DNA of 58,468 bases from Opitutales bacterium (GCA_029254745.1 JAQWWZ010000003.1:1-58468), one strand, 5' to 3'. Shown: positions 26,856 to 35,767, numbered from the stretch's first letter. A program made the numbers and translations. The notes: a model not told the origin generated them from the letters alone.

Positions 26856-27830
26856 TTACTGGTTGCGGTTTAAGTAGCCTTGTATTTCGATCATTGGCGG
26901 TCTTTCTTCTTCTATTACTTCTTGGGCAATTTGGCTATATACCCCGTCTTCAACTTCAAACCTGCGATAAAAAGTTTCCAGATCGGGTAATTTGTCAATT
27001 TTTCCCTGAGCATGAAGGCGGTTAAAAAAAGTTTGTAGTATACCGAAACTCATTTTACCCAATGCATTGGTGGTCTGATTACGGTGAACCCTTCGGTCAA
27101 GATCAGTTTGGGCAAAAGCCTCTAACCCAAATGTATCATAGAGGTCAAGCAGGTGGGAAGTTTCCACCCCATAGCCGATAGGGAAGGGAATATTTTCCAG
27201 GACTTCTCTGCGGGCCGCATATTCTCCGGACAAGGGTTGAACAATATTTGTAAGTTCCGGATAAAAGAGAGAAAACAGCGGTCGAATCAAAATTTCTGTC
27301 ACTCTGCCACCACCACTTGAGCGCAACCCAGATGAGTAATTGAGAGGACGGTCATAGAAGGCCTTTACATAATGAACTTCCTCTCTTCGAATAAGAGGGG
27401 CCACCAAACCGTAAACGAAGCGGGGGTGAATATTTGAAATATCTGCATCCACATAACAAATGATGTCACCTTTTAGTTGATGTATGGCTTTCCACAGGTT
27501 TTCTCCTTTGCCCCGCTTATTGCCAACTTCAGGCAAAATATCAGAAGCTAAGTAGACATCGGCTCCAAAATTACTGGCAACTTCTAAGGTTTTGTCGGTT
27601 GAGCCCGAATCGATCACTGCAAATTCGTCGATAAGTGGATAGCGTTCCATCAATTCCGAACGAAGGATTAATACTTCCTTCCCAATGGTTTTCTCTTCGT
27701 TCAGGGTAGGTATGCAAAGGGAAATTTTTAATCCTTTCTTTTCTTTCTCCTCCACTAGTTTTAAGATATCCCAAAACTCTCCGTGATGGAAAGTATTGTG
27801 ATCTAGCCATTTTTGATTGTTACCAGTCAT
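26856..27830 (-). CDS. gpgS: glucosyl-3-phosphoglycerate synthase
   Basis: A GT-A fold enzyme of 324 residues, family GT81. It transfers glucose from an NDP-glucose to 3-phosphoglycerate, the committed step to glucosylglycerate. The sequence shows ISLCIPTLNEEKTIG (nucleotide binding), VIDSGSTDKT, GKGENLWKA, the metal-binding YVDADIS (D128, D130), and the acceptor region PLSGEYAARREVLE followed by GYGVETSHLLD. ATG 27830 overlaps the preceding stop as ATGA. An in-frame start at 27839 is possible but less attractive. The solute protects against salt, heat or nitrogen limitation in known producers. Confidence 0.9.
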   Translation of the reverse strand: MTGNNQKWLDHNTFHHGEFWDILKLVEEKEKKGLKISLCIPTLNEEKTIGKEVLILRSELMERYPLIDEFAVIDSGSTDKTLEVASNFGADVYLASDILPEVGNKRGKGENLWKAIHQLKGDIICYVDADISNIHPRFVYGLVAPLIRREEVHYVKAFYDRPLNYSSGLRSSGGGRVTEILIRPLFSLFYPELTNIVQPLSGEYAARREVLENIPFPIGYGVETSHLLDLYDTFGLEAFAQTDLDRRVHRNQTTNALGKMSFGILQTFFNRLHAQGKIDKLPDLETFYRRFEVEDGVYSQIAQEVIEEERPPMIEIQGYLNRNQ

Positions 27831-29020
27831 GATTCGCAAAGTCCTTGGTCAATTGCCCGCAGCAATGTGATCATTTGAGCCATTCCTGAATATAGGGGCT
27901 CAAGCTTTATGCTTTCATTAGCTTCCCGTACATTTTCAGCAGAGGTGAGGCCCAATGTAACACCTGGGTGTCCGGCTAAGATAATAGAGTTTAAATCTCC
28001 TGTGCTTGGATCGACCGCTGGGGTAACGCCTGCCTCGCTCATTATACTTCGAGTTGTTTTGACAAGTGGGTGGGTGAATGGAATGCCGCAGTTTTTTCTT
28101 TTAGCGACAACTTCCATCATTACATGAATGCCAGTTTCCATCGAGTATTGCTCACATAGCTCATTTACCTGGGTTTCCATTTCGTGTACCACTTCATCGT
28201 CTTCACTGGAAATTTCAAAACGCAAACTTCCACTTCGGGGAGAAGTGTTGAAACTCGAACCAGAATGCATTTCCCCAAATACCATTTTTGTTTTTGGCTC
28301 TTTGGGTACTGGAATTTCCATGACCTGACTGACAAAGCGGGTAAGATGTGAAATGGCACCCGCGGCCCCGAAGCGATGCCAGTCATAATTACTGGGTAAT
28401 CTGAGATTTATTTGCCCTCGTAAAGCACCAAGCCCAGAGTAACTGAGTCTGCCTTGCTCGGCGCCCTCCACACAGATACCAGCCCGTATTGGACGCTGTT
28501 TGGTTTCAAGGAAGCCTCGAGAACCCTCAAGGTTTGCAATCCCAAGACTCTTGGTGTTAATCAATAATAATAAATCATCCTTTAAGTGTACCCCAAGCTT
28601 TTCGAGTAAATTGGGAAGGCCGACAACAGCCGCCATTCCAATGGCATTGTCTGCAATTCCTGGTCCCGTTATATAATCTGATCCAACATTCAGTACATGG
28701 CGCACATCCGAGCCAAATACTGAATCTGCATGGGCCATTACCAGAATTGAGGACGAACCTTCACTTCCGGGAAGAATTCCGGACGCGTTCCCTAAATCAT
28801 CAATTTCTGGATCATCGAGTCCATTCTCACGGAAGCGGTCGAGTGCAAGCCTTACTCGATCCTCTTCGCCAAAAGTCGGAGATGGTATTTCTCCTAACAA
28901 AACCGCATCGGTTAAGTAAGTTTCTCGATTTTCCCGTAACCCCTCAATTAGTGAGGGCATATCTTTAAGTAAAGATTCTAAGGCCGCATCCTTAGTATTT
29001 GTTTCAATAGTCATTACCAT
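27827..29020 (-). CDS. M20-family peptidase homologue with altered active site
   Basis: A 397-residue protein with the M20/M25/M40 metallopeptidase fold. The first metal ligands are present (MAHADSVFG, H97 and D99; IADNAIG, D124; VEGA, E185), as is the lid-domain histidine H214. The acidic pair that normally follows (VGEE-type motif, with the catalytic glutamate) is replaced by TKSLG at 156-160. The final ligand histidine (as in NVHTxxE) is arginine in NVREANES. It may therefore be inactive as a peptidase or have changed chemistry. I chose ATG 29020 (or 29014), since the longer frame to 29137 would run almost to the divergent gene's start. It overlaps gpgS by 4 nt. Confidence 0.78.
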   Translation of the reverse strand: MVMTIETNTKDAALESLLKDMPSLIEGLRENRETYLTDAVLLGEIPSPTFGEEDRVRLALDRFRENGLDDPEIDDLGNASGILPGSEGSSSILVMAHADSVFGSDVRHVLNVGSDYITGPGIADNAIGMAAVVGLPNLLEKLGVHLKDDLLLLINTKSLGIANLEGSRGFLETKQRPIRAGICVEGAEQGRLSYSGLGALRGQINLRLPSNYDWHRFGAAGAISHLTRFVSQVMEIPVPKEPKTKMVFGEMHSGSSFNTSPRSGSLRFEISSEDDEVVHEMETQVNELCEQYSMETGIHVMMEVVAKRKNCGIPFTHPLVKTTRSIMSEAGVTPAVDPSTGDLNSIILAGHPGVTLGLTSAENVREANESIKLEPLYSGMAQMITLLRAIDQGLCES

Positions 29021-29143
29021 CGGACTACGGAAATCCTGCCCAATATGCCACGTTAAACTTTTAAATCTTTTTTTATTGGTTGAAAAAAGGGCTCGTATCC
29101 TGCATGACCAAAAAGAGAAAAAAAACTTCTTCCTCATACAAAA

Positions 29144-30400
29144 ATGTCAAAGAATATTGGATTTATCTCAACTCGTTTTGCTGGTCAAGACGGTGTATCC
29201 CTTGAAAGTGCTAAATGGGCAGAAGTTCTTTGGGAGGATCGTCATGTCAGTTATTGGTATAGCGGAGAAAGTGATCGAGATCCTGATATTAGTTTTGTCG
29301 TACCTGAGGCTTATTTTGGTTTTTCGGAAAACCAGTGGATTAATGACAGAATATGGGGTGCAGGGCAAAGAGACCGGTTTGTTAGTGAGCGGATCCGTGC
29401 CTTGGTTGATTATTTGAAAAGTAGTCTCTACCGCTTTGTGGATAAATTCAGTATTGATATTCTTATCCCTCAAAATTGTTTGGCCATACCCATGCATCTC
29501 CCTTTGGGGATTGCGGTAACCGAATTTCTTTCGGAGACAGGCATACCCGCCATTGCTCATCACCATGATTTTTTCTGGGAGCGGACTCGGTTTTCAGTAA
29601 ATTCAGTTCCTGAATACCTAGATATGGCATTTCCGCCAAAACTTCCCAACATGAGGGATGTAGTCATCAACCAAGAGGCCCAAGAGCAACTTGCACTCCG
29701 AAAAGGTTCCTCTTCTTTGGTCATTCCAAATGTTTTTGATTTTGATAACCCACCAGACCAGTCGGATAGCTATGCTTCAGATGTTCGGTCTGAGCTTGGG
29801 CTTGCTGAAGATGACTTTTTTATTCTTCAACCAACACGGGTTGTTCCGCGCAAGGGAATTGAGCAGGCCATTAAGCTGGTCAGCTTACTGAAAGACCCCA
29901 AGTGCAAATTGGTTATTTCTCATGAAGCGGGTGATGAAGGGTATGAATACCTTGGTATGCTTGAGCAATTAGCTAAGGAAGAAAAAGTTGATATGAGAGT
30001 TGTAGCCCATCGGGTCGGTGAAGTTCGGCAGCGAGATTCTGAAGGCAGAAAGATTTACACACTTTGGGACCTATACCACCATGCAGATTTTGTGACTTAC
30101 CCAAGTACTTATGAAGGGTTTGGTAACGCTTTGCTTGAGGCTATTTATTTTCGTAAGCCTGTTCTCATTAATAGGTATTCTATTTTCGTGCGGGACATTG
30201 AACCCAAAGGCTTTCGCCTCCTTACAATGGATGGTTTTGTGACCCCAAGCATTGCCAAGCGGGTGGAACAAATTTTGCATGATTCCAAGTTGCGGCAGGA
30301 AATTGTGAATCACAACTACGAAGTGGCACGCCAATTTTATTCTTATTCCACGGTTCGGGGAAATCTTCGGGCATTCATTGCAAGTCTTACCGGATATTGA
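29144..30400 (+). CDS. GT4 glycosyltransferase, candidate mannosylglucosyl-3-phosphoglycerate synthase
   Basis: A 418-residue GT-B enzyme. It begins IGFISTRFAGQDGVSLESAK, and the C-terminal domain has LQPTRVVPRKGIEQAI and the EX7E motif in YEGFGNALLEA. The N-terminal pattern and the position next to gpgS and a glucosylglycerate-type phosphorylase suggest the MggA-like enzyme that adds mannose from GDP-mannose to glucosyl-3-phosphoglycerate. This assignment is inference from context and remembered family resemblance; another sugar or acceptor is possible. It is divergent from the M20-like/gpgS operon across about 123 nt and 3 nt before the GH13 gene. Confidence 0.7.
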   Translation: MSKNIGFISTRFAGQDGVSLESAKWAEVLWEDRHVSYWYSGESDRDPDISFVVPEAYFGFSENQWINDRIWGAGQRDRFVSERIRALVDYLKSSLYRFVDKFSIDILIPQNCLAIPMHLPLGIAVTEFLSETGIPAIAHHHDFFWERTRFSVNSVPEYLDMAFPPKLPNMRDVVINQEAQEQLALRKGSSSLVIPNVFDFDNPPDQSDSYASDVRSELGLAEDDFFILQPTRVVPRKGIEQAIKLVSLLKDPKCKLVISHEAGDEGYEYLGMLEQLAKEEKVDMRVVAHRVGEVRQRDSEGRKIYTLWDLYHHADFVTYPSTYEGFGNALLEAIYFRKPVLINRYSIFVRDIEPKGFRLLTMDGFVTPSIAKRVEQILHDSKLRQEIVNHNYEVARQFYSYSTVRGNLRAFIASLTGY

Positions 30401-30403
30401 TTT

Positions 30404-32164
30404 ATGCATACATCTTCTAATAATTCCGCTATCAAGCACATCTCCAGTGCCAAATTAAAAACCATTCGCCGGCGCCTTTCTGGGCTTTATGGAGTGGAGC
30501 AAGCAGATGCGCTTCTGGAACGATTTTATTTGATGATCGGTAGGTATGGTATTGGGGTGCAATCTAATCGAAAAACACAGGAGCTTACCCAACGGGATAC
30601 CATGCTGATTACATATGCTGATATGGTATCAACTGAAGGGGAGAGACCTCTTTCCACTTTACGTGAATTTTGTACTGCTCGCTTGAAAGGAGCCTTTTCA
30701 ACAGTGCATATCTTACCATTCTATCCCTGGACATCAGATGATGGGTTCTCGGTGGTTGATTATCGAAAAGTGGACCAAAGATATGGTTCGTGGGAAGATG
30801 TTTCCAAATTGTCAGAAGAATTTGATCTGATGTTTGACCTTGTTTTAAACCATTGCTCGTCCAAAAGCCCTTGGTTCAAAGAGTGGGTTTCCGGAGTAGA
30901 GCCTGGTCGCAATTACATCATGGAAGGTGATAGAAAAGCAGATCTGTCTTCGGTTGTACGTCCCCGAGCTACTCCTTTACTCACCCCATACCAAACCCGT
31001 GGAGGATCCCGGTTGGTTTGGACTACCTTCAGTGCAGACCAGGTGGACTTGGATTGGACAAGCCCAGACTTGCTCTTCGAATTTTTGGATATTATTGTTT
31101 ATTATGTATCCATCGGGTGCAGAATTCTTCGCTTGGATGCCGTAGCTTTTTTGTGGAAAAAAATTGGTACCAATTGTTTGCACCTGCCTGAAACTCATCA
31201 GGTCATTAAACTGATTCGAAATTTCTTGGAAGTTGTCGCACCAGAAGTGGTCATCCTTACCGAGACAAATGTACCTCATGAAGAAAATGTTTCCTACTTT
31301 GGAAAGGGGGATGAAGCGCATGCCGTTTATCAATTTTCACTTCCTCCACTCTTACTCCACGGTCTTCTTCGGGGTACGGCATCCAAGCTCACGGACTGGG
31401 CCTCCAATTTGGCTCCACCTCCTAAAGGTTGTCATTTTCTCAACTTCACAGCCAGTCATGACGGAATAGGAATGCGCCCTTTGGAAGGAATTTTACCTCA
31501 AGATGAAATTCTTGCTCTAGCGGAAGAAATAAGAAGCAAAGGGGGTTTTGTTTCGATGAGGAAAATGGAAGATGGGTCGGAAAGTCCTTATGAATTGAAT
31601 TCCACTTATTTGTCCGCCTTGGCTGATCCAGAAAATGAAAAACTTGGCCAAGCCCGCTTTCTCTGCTCGCAAGCCGTTGCCCTTTCAATGAAGGGAATAC
31701 CTGCCGTTTATTTCCACTCCTTGAGCGGAACCCCTAACAACCTAGCAGGAGTAAAAGAAACTGGCCAAAACCGTACGATAAATCGAAAAAAATGGGACCT
31801 GACAGAGTTGGAAGAGTTATTAGATGATACGGATTCCCTATCTGCTGATATTTTTGCATGGTATACACGCACATTACGATGCCGTGCTTCCTGTCCTGCA
31901 TTTCACCCAGATGCCCCCCAAAAAGTTTTAGATGCAGGCTCATCCGTTTTTGCCTTGGAAAGAAAGTCGGTTGATGGAACTCTTACCGTACTCTGTCTGT
32001 TTAATTTCACCCCACAAGATTTTAAACTTCAATCCATGGATACTCTAAATTTGAATTTTCCGGATGGTAAAGCACGAGATTTAATTGGTGGCGGCGAGGT
32101 TGAATGGGGGAAGGATTCTCTCTCGTTGCGCCCATTTCAAGCTCTTTGGTTATCTAGCAATTGA
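30404..32164 (+). CDS. GH13_18 phosphorylase, probably glucosylglycerate phosphorylase
   Basis: A 586-residue alpha-amylase-superfamily enzyme of the sucrose phosphorylase subfamily. It has LPFYPWTSDDGFSV, the nucleophile D245 in RILRLDAVAF, the acid/base E287 in ILTETNVPHEEN, and D353 in TASHDGIG. FHSLSGTPNNLAG followed by GQNRTINRKKW fits the glucosylglycerate phosphorylase branch better than sucrose phosphorylase. Predicted reaction: glucosylglycerate plus phosphate to glucose-1-phosphate plus glycerate. Its neighbours gpgS and the candidate mannosyltransferase support that substrate. Glucosylglycerol or sucrose remain alternatives. Confidence 0.83.
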   Translation: MHTSSNNSAIKHISSAKLKTIRRRLSGLYGVEQADALLERFYLMIGRYGIGVQSNRKTQELTQRDTMLITYADMVSTEGERPLSTLREFCTARLKGAFSTVHILPFYPWTSDDGFSVVDYRKVDQRYGSWEDVSKLSEEFDLMFDLVLNHCSSKSPWFKEWVSGVEPGRNYIMEGDRKADLSSVVRPRATPLLTPYQTRGGSRLVWTTFSADQVDLDWTSPDLLFEFLDIIVYYVSIGCRILRLDAVAFLWKKIGTNCLHLPETHQVIKLIRNFLEVVAPEVVILTETNVPHEENVSYFGKGDEAHAVYQFSLPPLLLHGLLRGTASKLTDWASNLAPPPKGCHFLNFTASHDGIGMRPLEGILPQDEILALAEEIRSKGGFVSMRKMEDGSESPYELNSTYLSALADPENEKLGQARFLCSQAVALSMKGIPAVYFHSLSGTPNNLAGVKETGQNRTINRKKWDLTELEELLDDTDSLSADIFAWYTRTLRCRASCPAFHPDAPQKVLDAGSSVFALERKSVDGTLTVLCLFNFTPQDFKLQSMDTLNLNFPDGKARDLIGGGEVEWGKDSLSLRPFQALWLSSN

Positions 32165-32877
32165 ACCTCCTTCTTCTCGATCAGCAGGTATCCTTTCTGC
32201 ACCTAGATAAAACAGATCCTAGGTCTAGGCATTTGGAGCGTGTTTTGAAAGTCAAACCAGGTGACTGTATTGATCTAGCAGTTCAAAATGGGCCCAAGGG
32301 AAAAGGGAGGGTTACTGATGCAAAAAATGGAAGTTTTACATTGGAAATTGAATGGCTTCCTCTTCACGCACCTGATTTTTATCCTATTTCTTTGGTCGTT
32401 GGCTTGGCCCGCCCCCAAACTTGTCGTAAAGTCTTGGATCAGGCCGCGTCGTTAGGGGTCCGTTCTTTTACTTTTTTTGGGGCTGACAAAGGGGAGATTT
32501 CTTATCGCCAAAGTAATTTATGGCGGGGTGATGAGTGGAAAAGAAAGATTCAAGAGGGAGTGGCCCAAGCCTTTGCTAGTTCGATTCCAACCTGTTCACT
32601 TCTTACCAATTTGGATGAAGCTTTAGAAAAAGAAAAGCCGGCCTTTGGTATTGCTCTCGATAATTATGAGGCGTCACAACCATTATCTGTTGCGAAGAGA
32701 GAGGAAGAGAAAGAATATGTACTCTGTGTTGGACCGGAGCGTGGATGGTCTGACCGGGAAAGAAAATTACTTCGAAAATATCAGTACGAACTTTTCCATT
32801 TAGGACCTCGTGTTCTTCGAGTAGAGACAGCTGTGGTCGCGGCCCTTGGTATGATTACTGAACCCTTTTGGGGTTAG
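32161..32877 (+). CDS. RsmE-family rRNA methyltransferase, divergent paralogue
   Basis: A 238-residue SPOUT methyltransferase related to RsmE, the 16S rRNA m3U1498 enzyme. The knot is recognisable in CVGPERGWSDRE and LGPRVLRVETAVVAALG. The middle region is divergent: the QSxR-type segment that normally precedes the knot reads QAFASS. A second, more canonical RsmE is encoded at 33545. It starts at TTG 32161, which overlaps the GH13 stop codon, and its last 23 nt overlap the convergent rsmD. Confidence 0.8.
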   Translation: MNLLLLDQQVSFLHLDKTDPRSRHLERVLKVKPGDCIDLAVQNGPKGKGRVTDAKNGSFTLEIEWLPLHAPDFYPISLVVGLARPQTCRKVLDQAASLGVRSFTFFGADKGEISYRQSNLWRGDEWKRKIQEGVAQAFASSIPTCSLLTNLDEALEKEKPAFGIALDNYEASQPLSVAKREEEKEYVLCVGPERGWSDRERKLLRKYQYELFHLGPRVLRVETAVVAALGMITEPFWG

Positions 32878-33448
32878 GTGATAAAAGGGGGGAGAAAAGC
32901 CGAAAACTTGGGGACCCTTTTTTCTCTTTCCCCAATACTTTAATTTTCTCCCATTGATTAAAGTCTGATTTAGCTTCCATCGGGCCTTCGTGAATAAGCC
33001 ATGAGTTTGCATGCACAAAGCCATTTGTTCTCAGAAGTTCAAAGATTGTTTCTCCGATTTTAGGAAAGTCAGGATACGGAGGGTCGAGAAAAATAAAATC
33101 GTATAAATCCTGTTTCTTTTTAAGGAAATCTATGGCATCCCAGCTTGTAAATGTGGCTGCTGTAGTATCGAGGCTTGCACTTTTTCGGACCTGCTCAAAA
33201 TTATATTTCAAGTCTTTATATATCTTTCGGTTATTTTCTACAAAATGTACCGATTTTGCTCCACGGCTCAAAGCTTCAAGGCCATAGGCACCAGATCCAG
33301 CAAATAAATCCAAGACTTTGGACTCTTGAATTCTGTGATGAAGAGAAGAAAATAATCTTTCCCTGTTTGCTTCCGTTGCCGGCCTAAGCAGACCTGACTT
33401 TGTCACCCGAAGGGGAATGCCCCGGGCTTTCCCACCGCTTATGCGCAT
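32855..33448 (-). CDS. rsmD: 16S rRNA (guanine-966 N2)-methyltransferase
   Basis: A class I methyltransferase of 197 residues. The start MRISGGKARGIPL, the SAM-binding VLDLFAGSGAYGLEALSRGA and the catalytic FLDPPYPD are hallmarks of RsmD, which modifies G966 in the 30S subunit. Its 3' end overlaps the convergent RsmE paralogue by 23 nt. It sits between two RsmE genes, forming an rRNA-modification patch. Confidence 0.93.
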   Translation of the reverse strand: MRISGGKARGIPLRVTKSGLLRPATEANRERLFSSLHHRIQESKVLDLFAGSGAYGLEALSRGAKSVHFVENNRKIYKDLKYNFEQVRKSASLDTTAATFTSWDAIDFLKKKQDLYDFIFLDPPYPDFPKIGETIFELLRTNGFVHANSWLIHEGPMEAKSDFNQWEKIKVLGKEKKGSPSFRLFSPLLSPNPKRVQ

Positions 33449-33544
33449 GGAGAAGAAAAATGGATAGATTTTACAAACATTCTATCCCTTGCATGGCCCG
33501 AGAGGGTTTGCCAAGCAAGCTTCTTTTTGTCTTGATGAAAATAT

Positions 33545-34282
33545 ATGGCCCGCAAATACAGAGCATTTTTAGATTTCCCTGATTCTTTTGAGGTCGGGGA
33601 TTTCTTAGAACTTGGAGATGAAGAAAGCATGCACTTGGCCCGTGTTTTACGGGTTGAGAAAGGTCATGAAATTGAAATTCTCAATGGGCAAGGTTTAATT
33701 GTCCAAGGCAGATGCGTGCAAGTTTTTCACCGGGCGGTTAAAGTAGAGGTTTTATCGGTTGAATCTTTGCCTATTGTTTTGCCAAAGATACACCTCGGGA
33801 TTGCTATGCCAAAAGGAGGGAAATGGGATGACTTACTTCGCCCATTAACCGAGTTGGGCGTTCAACGAATTACTCCCTTGCTTACAGACAGAACCGAAGT
33901 GAGGGCGGCTGTTGATAAGTTTGAATCTAAAAGAAAAAAATGGGCAAAGCAGCTTACAGAGGGTTGTAAGCAATCAGGGAACCCCTGGCTTCCTCAACTT
34001 GACCTGCCCGTTCGGTTTAAAGATTTTATACTAGATGCCAAGGCAAATACTGGATGCATTTGGATGGCATCATTAAGCCCAGGTACAGAAGAACTTTCGT
34101 TTTTACCAGATCACCTCGAAATAACATTACTGATAGGCCCCGAGGGTGGATGGACCAAAGAAGAAGAGCAGAATTTTGAGTCGCTTGGAGGAAAGAAGTT
34201 TTCCTTGGGGCCTTACGCTCTACGGGTTGAGAATGCGGCTATTAGTGCATTGGCAGTTGCACGCCATGCATATCTAAGTTAA
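33545..34282 (+). CDS. rsmE: 16S rRNA (uracil-1498 N3)-methyltransferase
   Basis: A 245-residue RsmE closer to the canonical form than the paralogue at 32161. It shows ESMHLARVLRVEKG in the N-terminal PUA-like domain, then AMPKGGKWDDLLRPLTELGV and a knot with LLIGPEGGWTKEEE and LGPYALRVENAAISAL; the usual LRxETA reads LRVENA. It lies 9 nt upstream of the vWA-like gene. The leader is AT-rich without a Shine-Dalgarno sequence. Confidence 0.92.
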   Translation: MARKYRAFLDFPDSFEVGDFLELGDEESMHLARVLRVEKGHEIEILNGQGLIVQGRCVQVFHRAVKVEVLSVESLPIVLPKIHLGIAMPKGGKWDDLLRPLTELGVQRITPLLTDRTEVRAAVDKFESKRKKWAKQLTEGCKQSGNPWLPQLDLPVRFKDFILDAKANTGCIWMASLSPGTEELSFLPDHLEITLLIGPEGGWTKEEEQNFESLGGKKFSLGPYALRVENAAISALAVARHAYLS

Positions 34283-34291
34283 TTAACACTC

Positions 34292-35767
34292 ATGCCAGAG
34301 TTATCAGGAGAACAAAAACTTCGTATCGTTCTGGAATCCATTATTAGAAAGGTTCCAAAAGAAGAGCAGTGTCAGAAATATGGAATTTCAGAGGAAGAGT
34401 TTTTGGGGTGGCAAGATCAACTGACCAAGAACGGTGGTCAAATTTTCGAACCAGGCTTTGGTAGTAAGACTACAAGCCGTCGTCCCCAGGTCATAAGGAA
34501 AATGGGTCCTGTGGCTAAAGTATTCTTAACGCTTAGCCTTTTCGCCAATATAGGATTGATCACTGTGGCGATAGTCTTGTCCTTAAATAACTCCAGTCAG
34601 CCACCCGAGGCACAGGTTCTTAGCAAAACAGTTGTTCCTTTAGATTCTCCACTCCATTCTGCTCAACCTGATACTGATTTTTCCTCACTTCAGCCAGCTA
34701 CCGCCGAAGTAGAAAAACCACTGGTTGAGCCCTTGGGGGAGATCAAAGACTTACTGGCAACTGGTTCCAATACTATGGGGCAGCAGAAAAATGAAGACCT
34801 GGAAACTCTTTTAGCCAAACCGATGGAATTACCGGTTCCTCAGGTTATTCCTCCTACGAATACTTTTATCGATGTTAGTTCTGAAGTGTCATTTTTGGAC
34901 AAGATTTATGAGGGCAGGCATGTTGTGTATATTCTTGATGTAGGGGATTATGTTCTAAAAGGGGAGGGAGCCGCTAAGAGGTTTGAGCAGATGAAAGATG
35001 CCGTGCTTTCTTCGATTGTTACCTTATCCCCCAACTCCTACTTTAATCTCGTGCTCTATTGGAACCTCAGAGAAACTTCCGCCTTGGGTAAAACCATTCT
35101 TAAAGCGAACCGGGATAATATTAAATATGCGATTGACTGGATATCCGGATTGGGCAGTTCGCTTGAAGATTTAAAAGAGAACCGTAACCAATTTGTGCCC
35201 AAGGAGTTATTATACTCCAAGCCTTTGCCTGGTGTAGTCGGTCCATGGTTTGGTCTTGGTGTAGGTATAACCTTTGATCCAGATTTAATCTTTATTCTTT
35301 CGGGAAATACCCCTGCATTTCCAATGGGTGCCGTTCCCAAATCTCATTTTAATGGTTTGGATTTGAGTCAGCGCTCTTTGCTTAACGGTTCTTCGGAAAC
35401 GCAGTTTGCTCAACCTGCTTCTCTCTTGAGTGGTCTTACTCGACAAACCGCACGGAAGTGGTTGGTGTCAATGGAACCTCCTGGGTCTTTACCCGAAAAT
35501 GTATTGGAAATTGAAAAGATTGCCATACGCCGTCTTGGTTTAAGTGAAGAATTTGCCCAAGCCCAGTCAAGTGTATCCATACCTTGGGAGAAAGTATTTG
35601 AGAATTTCCTGAGTAGTTTAGAGGTGAATTCTCAGATGATTCCTCAGACCAATTTTTTCCTTTGCATGCCACCCCACATTCGTTGGCCAAATGATCTTTT
35701 CAACACAGCCAGCGAGTTTGCCGAAAGTTCGAAGGGAGTGTTGATGGAGGATCCCAAATTTCCCTAG
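34292..35767 (+). CDS. membrane-anchored protein with HTH-like N-terminus and degenerate vWA-like domain
   Basis: A 491-residue protein I cannot assign to a named family. Residues 5-45 (KLRIVLESIIRK ... QCQKYGISEEEFLGWQDQL) resemble the helix-turn-helix of IS3-type transposase OrfA. A single TM helix is at about 75-98. A Pro/Gln/Glu-rich linker follows to about 195. From about 210 the sequence VVYILDVGDYVLKGEGAAKRFEQ resembles the first strand and helix of a von Willebrand A domain with the metal-site DxSxS changed to DVGDY. Predicted topology: HTH in the cytoplasm, vWA-like part in the periplasm. Function unknown. Confidence 0.6.
   Translation: MPELSGEQKLRIVLESIIRKVPKEEQCQKYGISEEEFLGWQDQLTKNGGQIFEPGFGSKTTSRRPQVIRKMGPVAKVFLTLSLFANIGLITVAIVLSLNNSSQPPEAQVLSKTVVPLDSPLHSAQPDTDFSSLQPATAEVEKPLVEPLGEIKDLLATGSNTMGQQKNEDLETLLAKPMELPVPQVIPPTNTFIDVSSEVSFLDKIYEGRHVVYILDVGDYVLKGEGAAKRFEQMKDAVLSSIVTLSPNSYFNLVLYWNLRETSALGKTILKANRDNIKYAIDWISGLGSSLEDLKENRNQFVPKELLYSKPLPGVVGPWFGLGVGITFDPDLIFILSGNTPAFPMGAVPKSHFNGLDLSQRSLLNGSSETQFAQPASLLSGLTRQTARKWLVSMEPPGSLPENVLEIEKIAIRRLGLSEEFAQAQSSVSIPWEKVFENFLSSLEVNSQMIPQTNFFLCMPPHIRWPNDLFNTASEFAESSKGVLMEDPKFP

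Noticed and set aside
34292-34440. Insertion-sequence remnant suggested by the transposase-like HTH
   Set aside because: The frame continues into a long TM-containing protein, with no inverted repeats or target duplication around it, so it is a domain rather than an IS.
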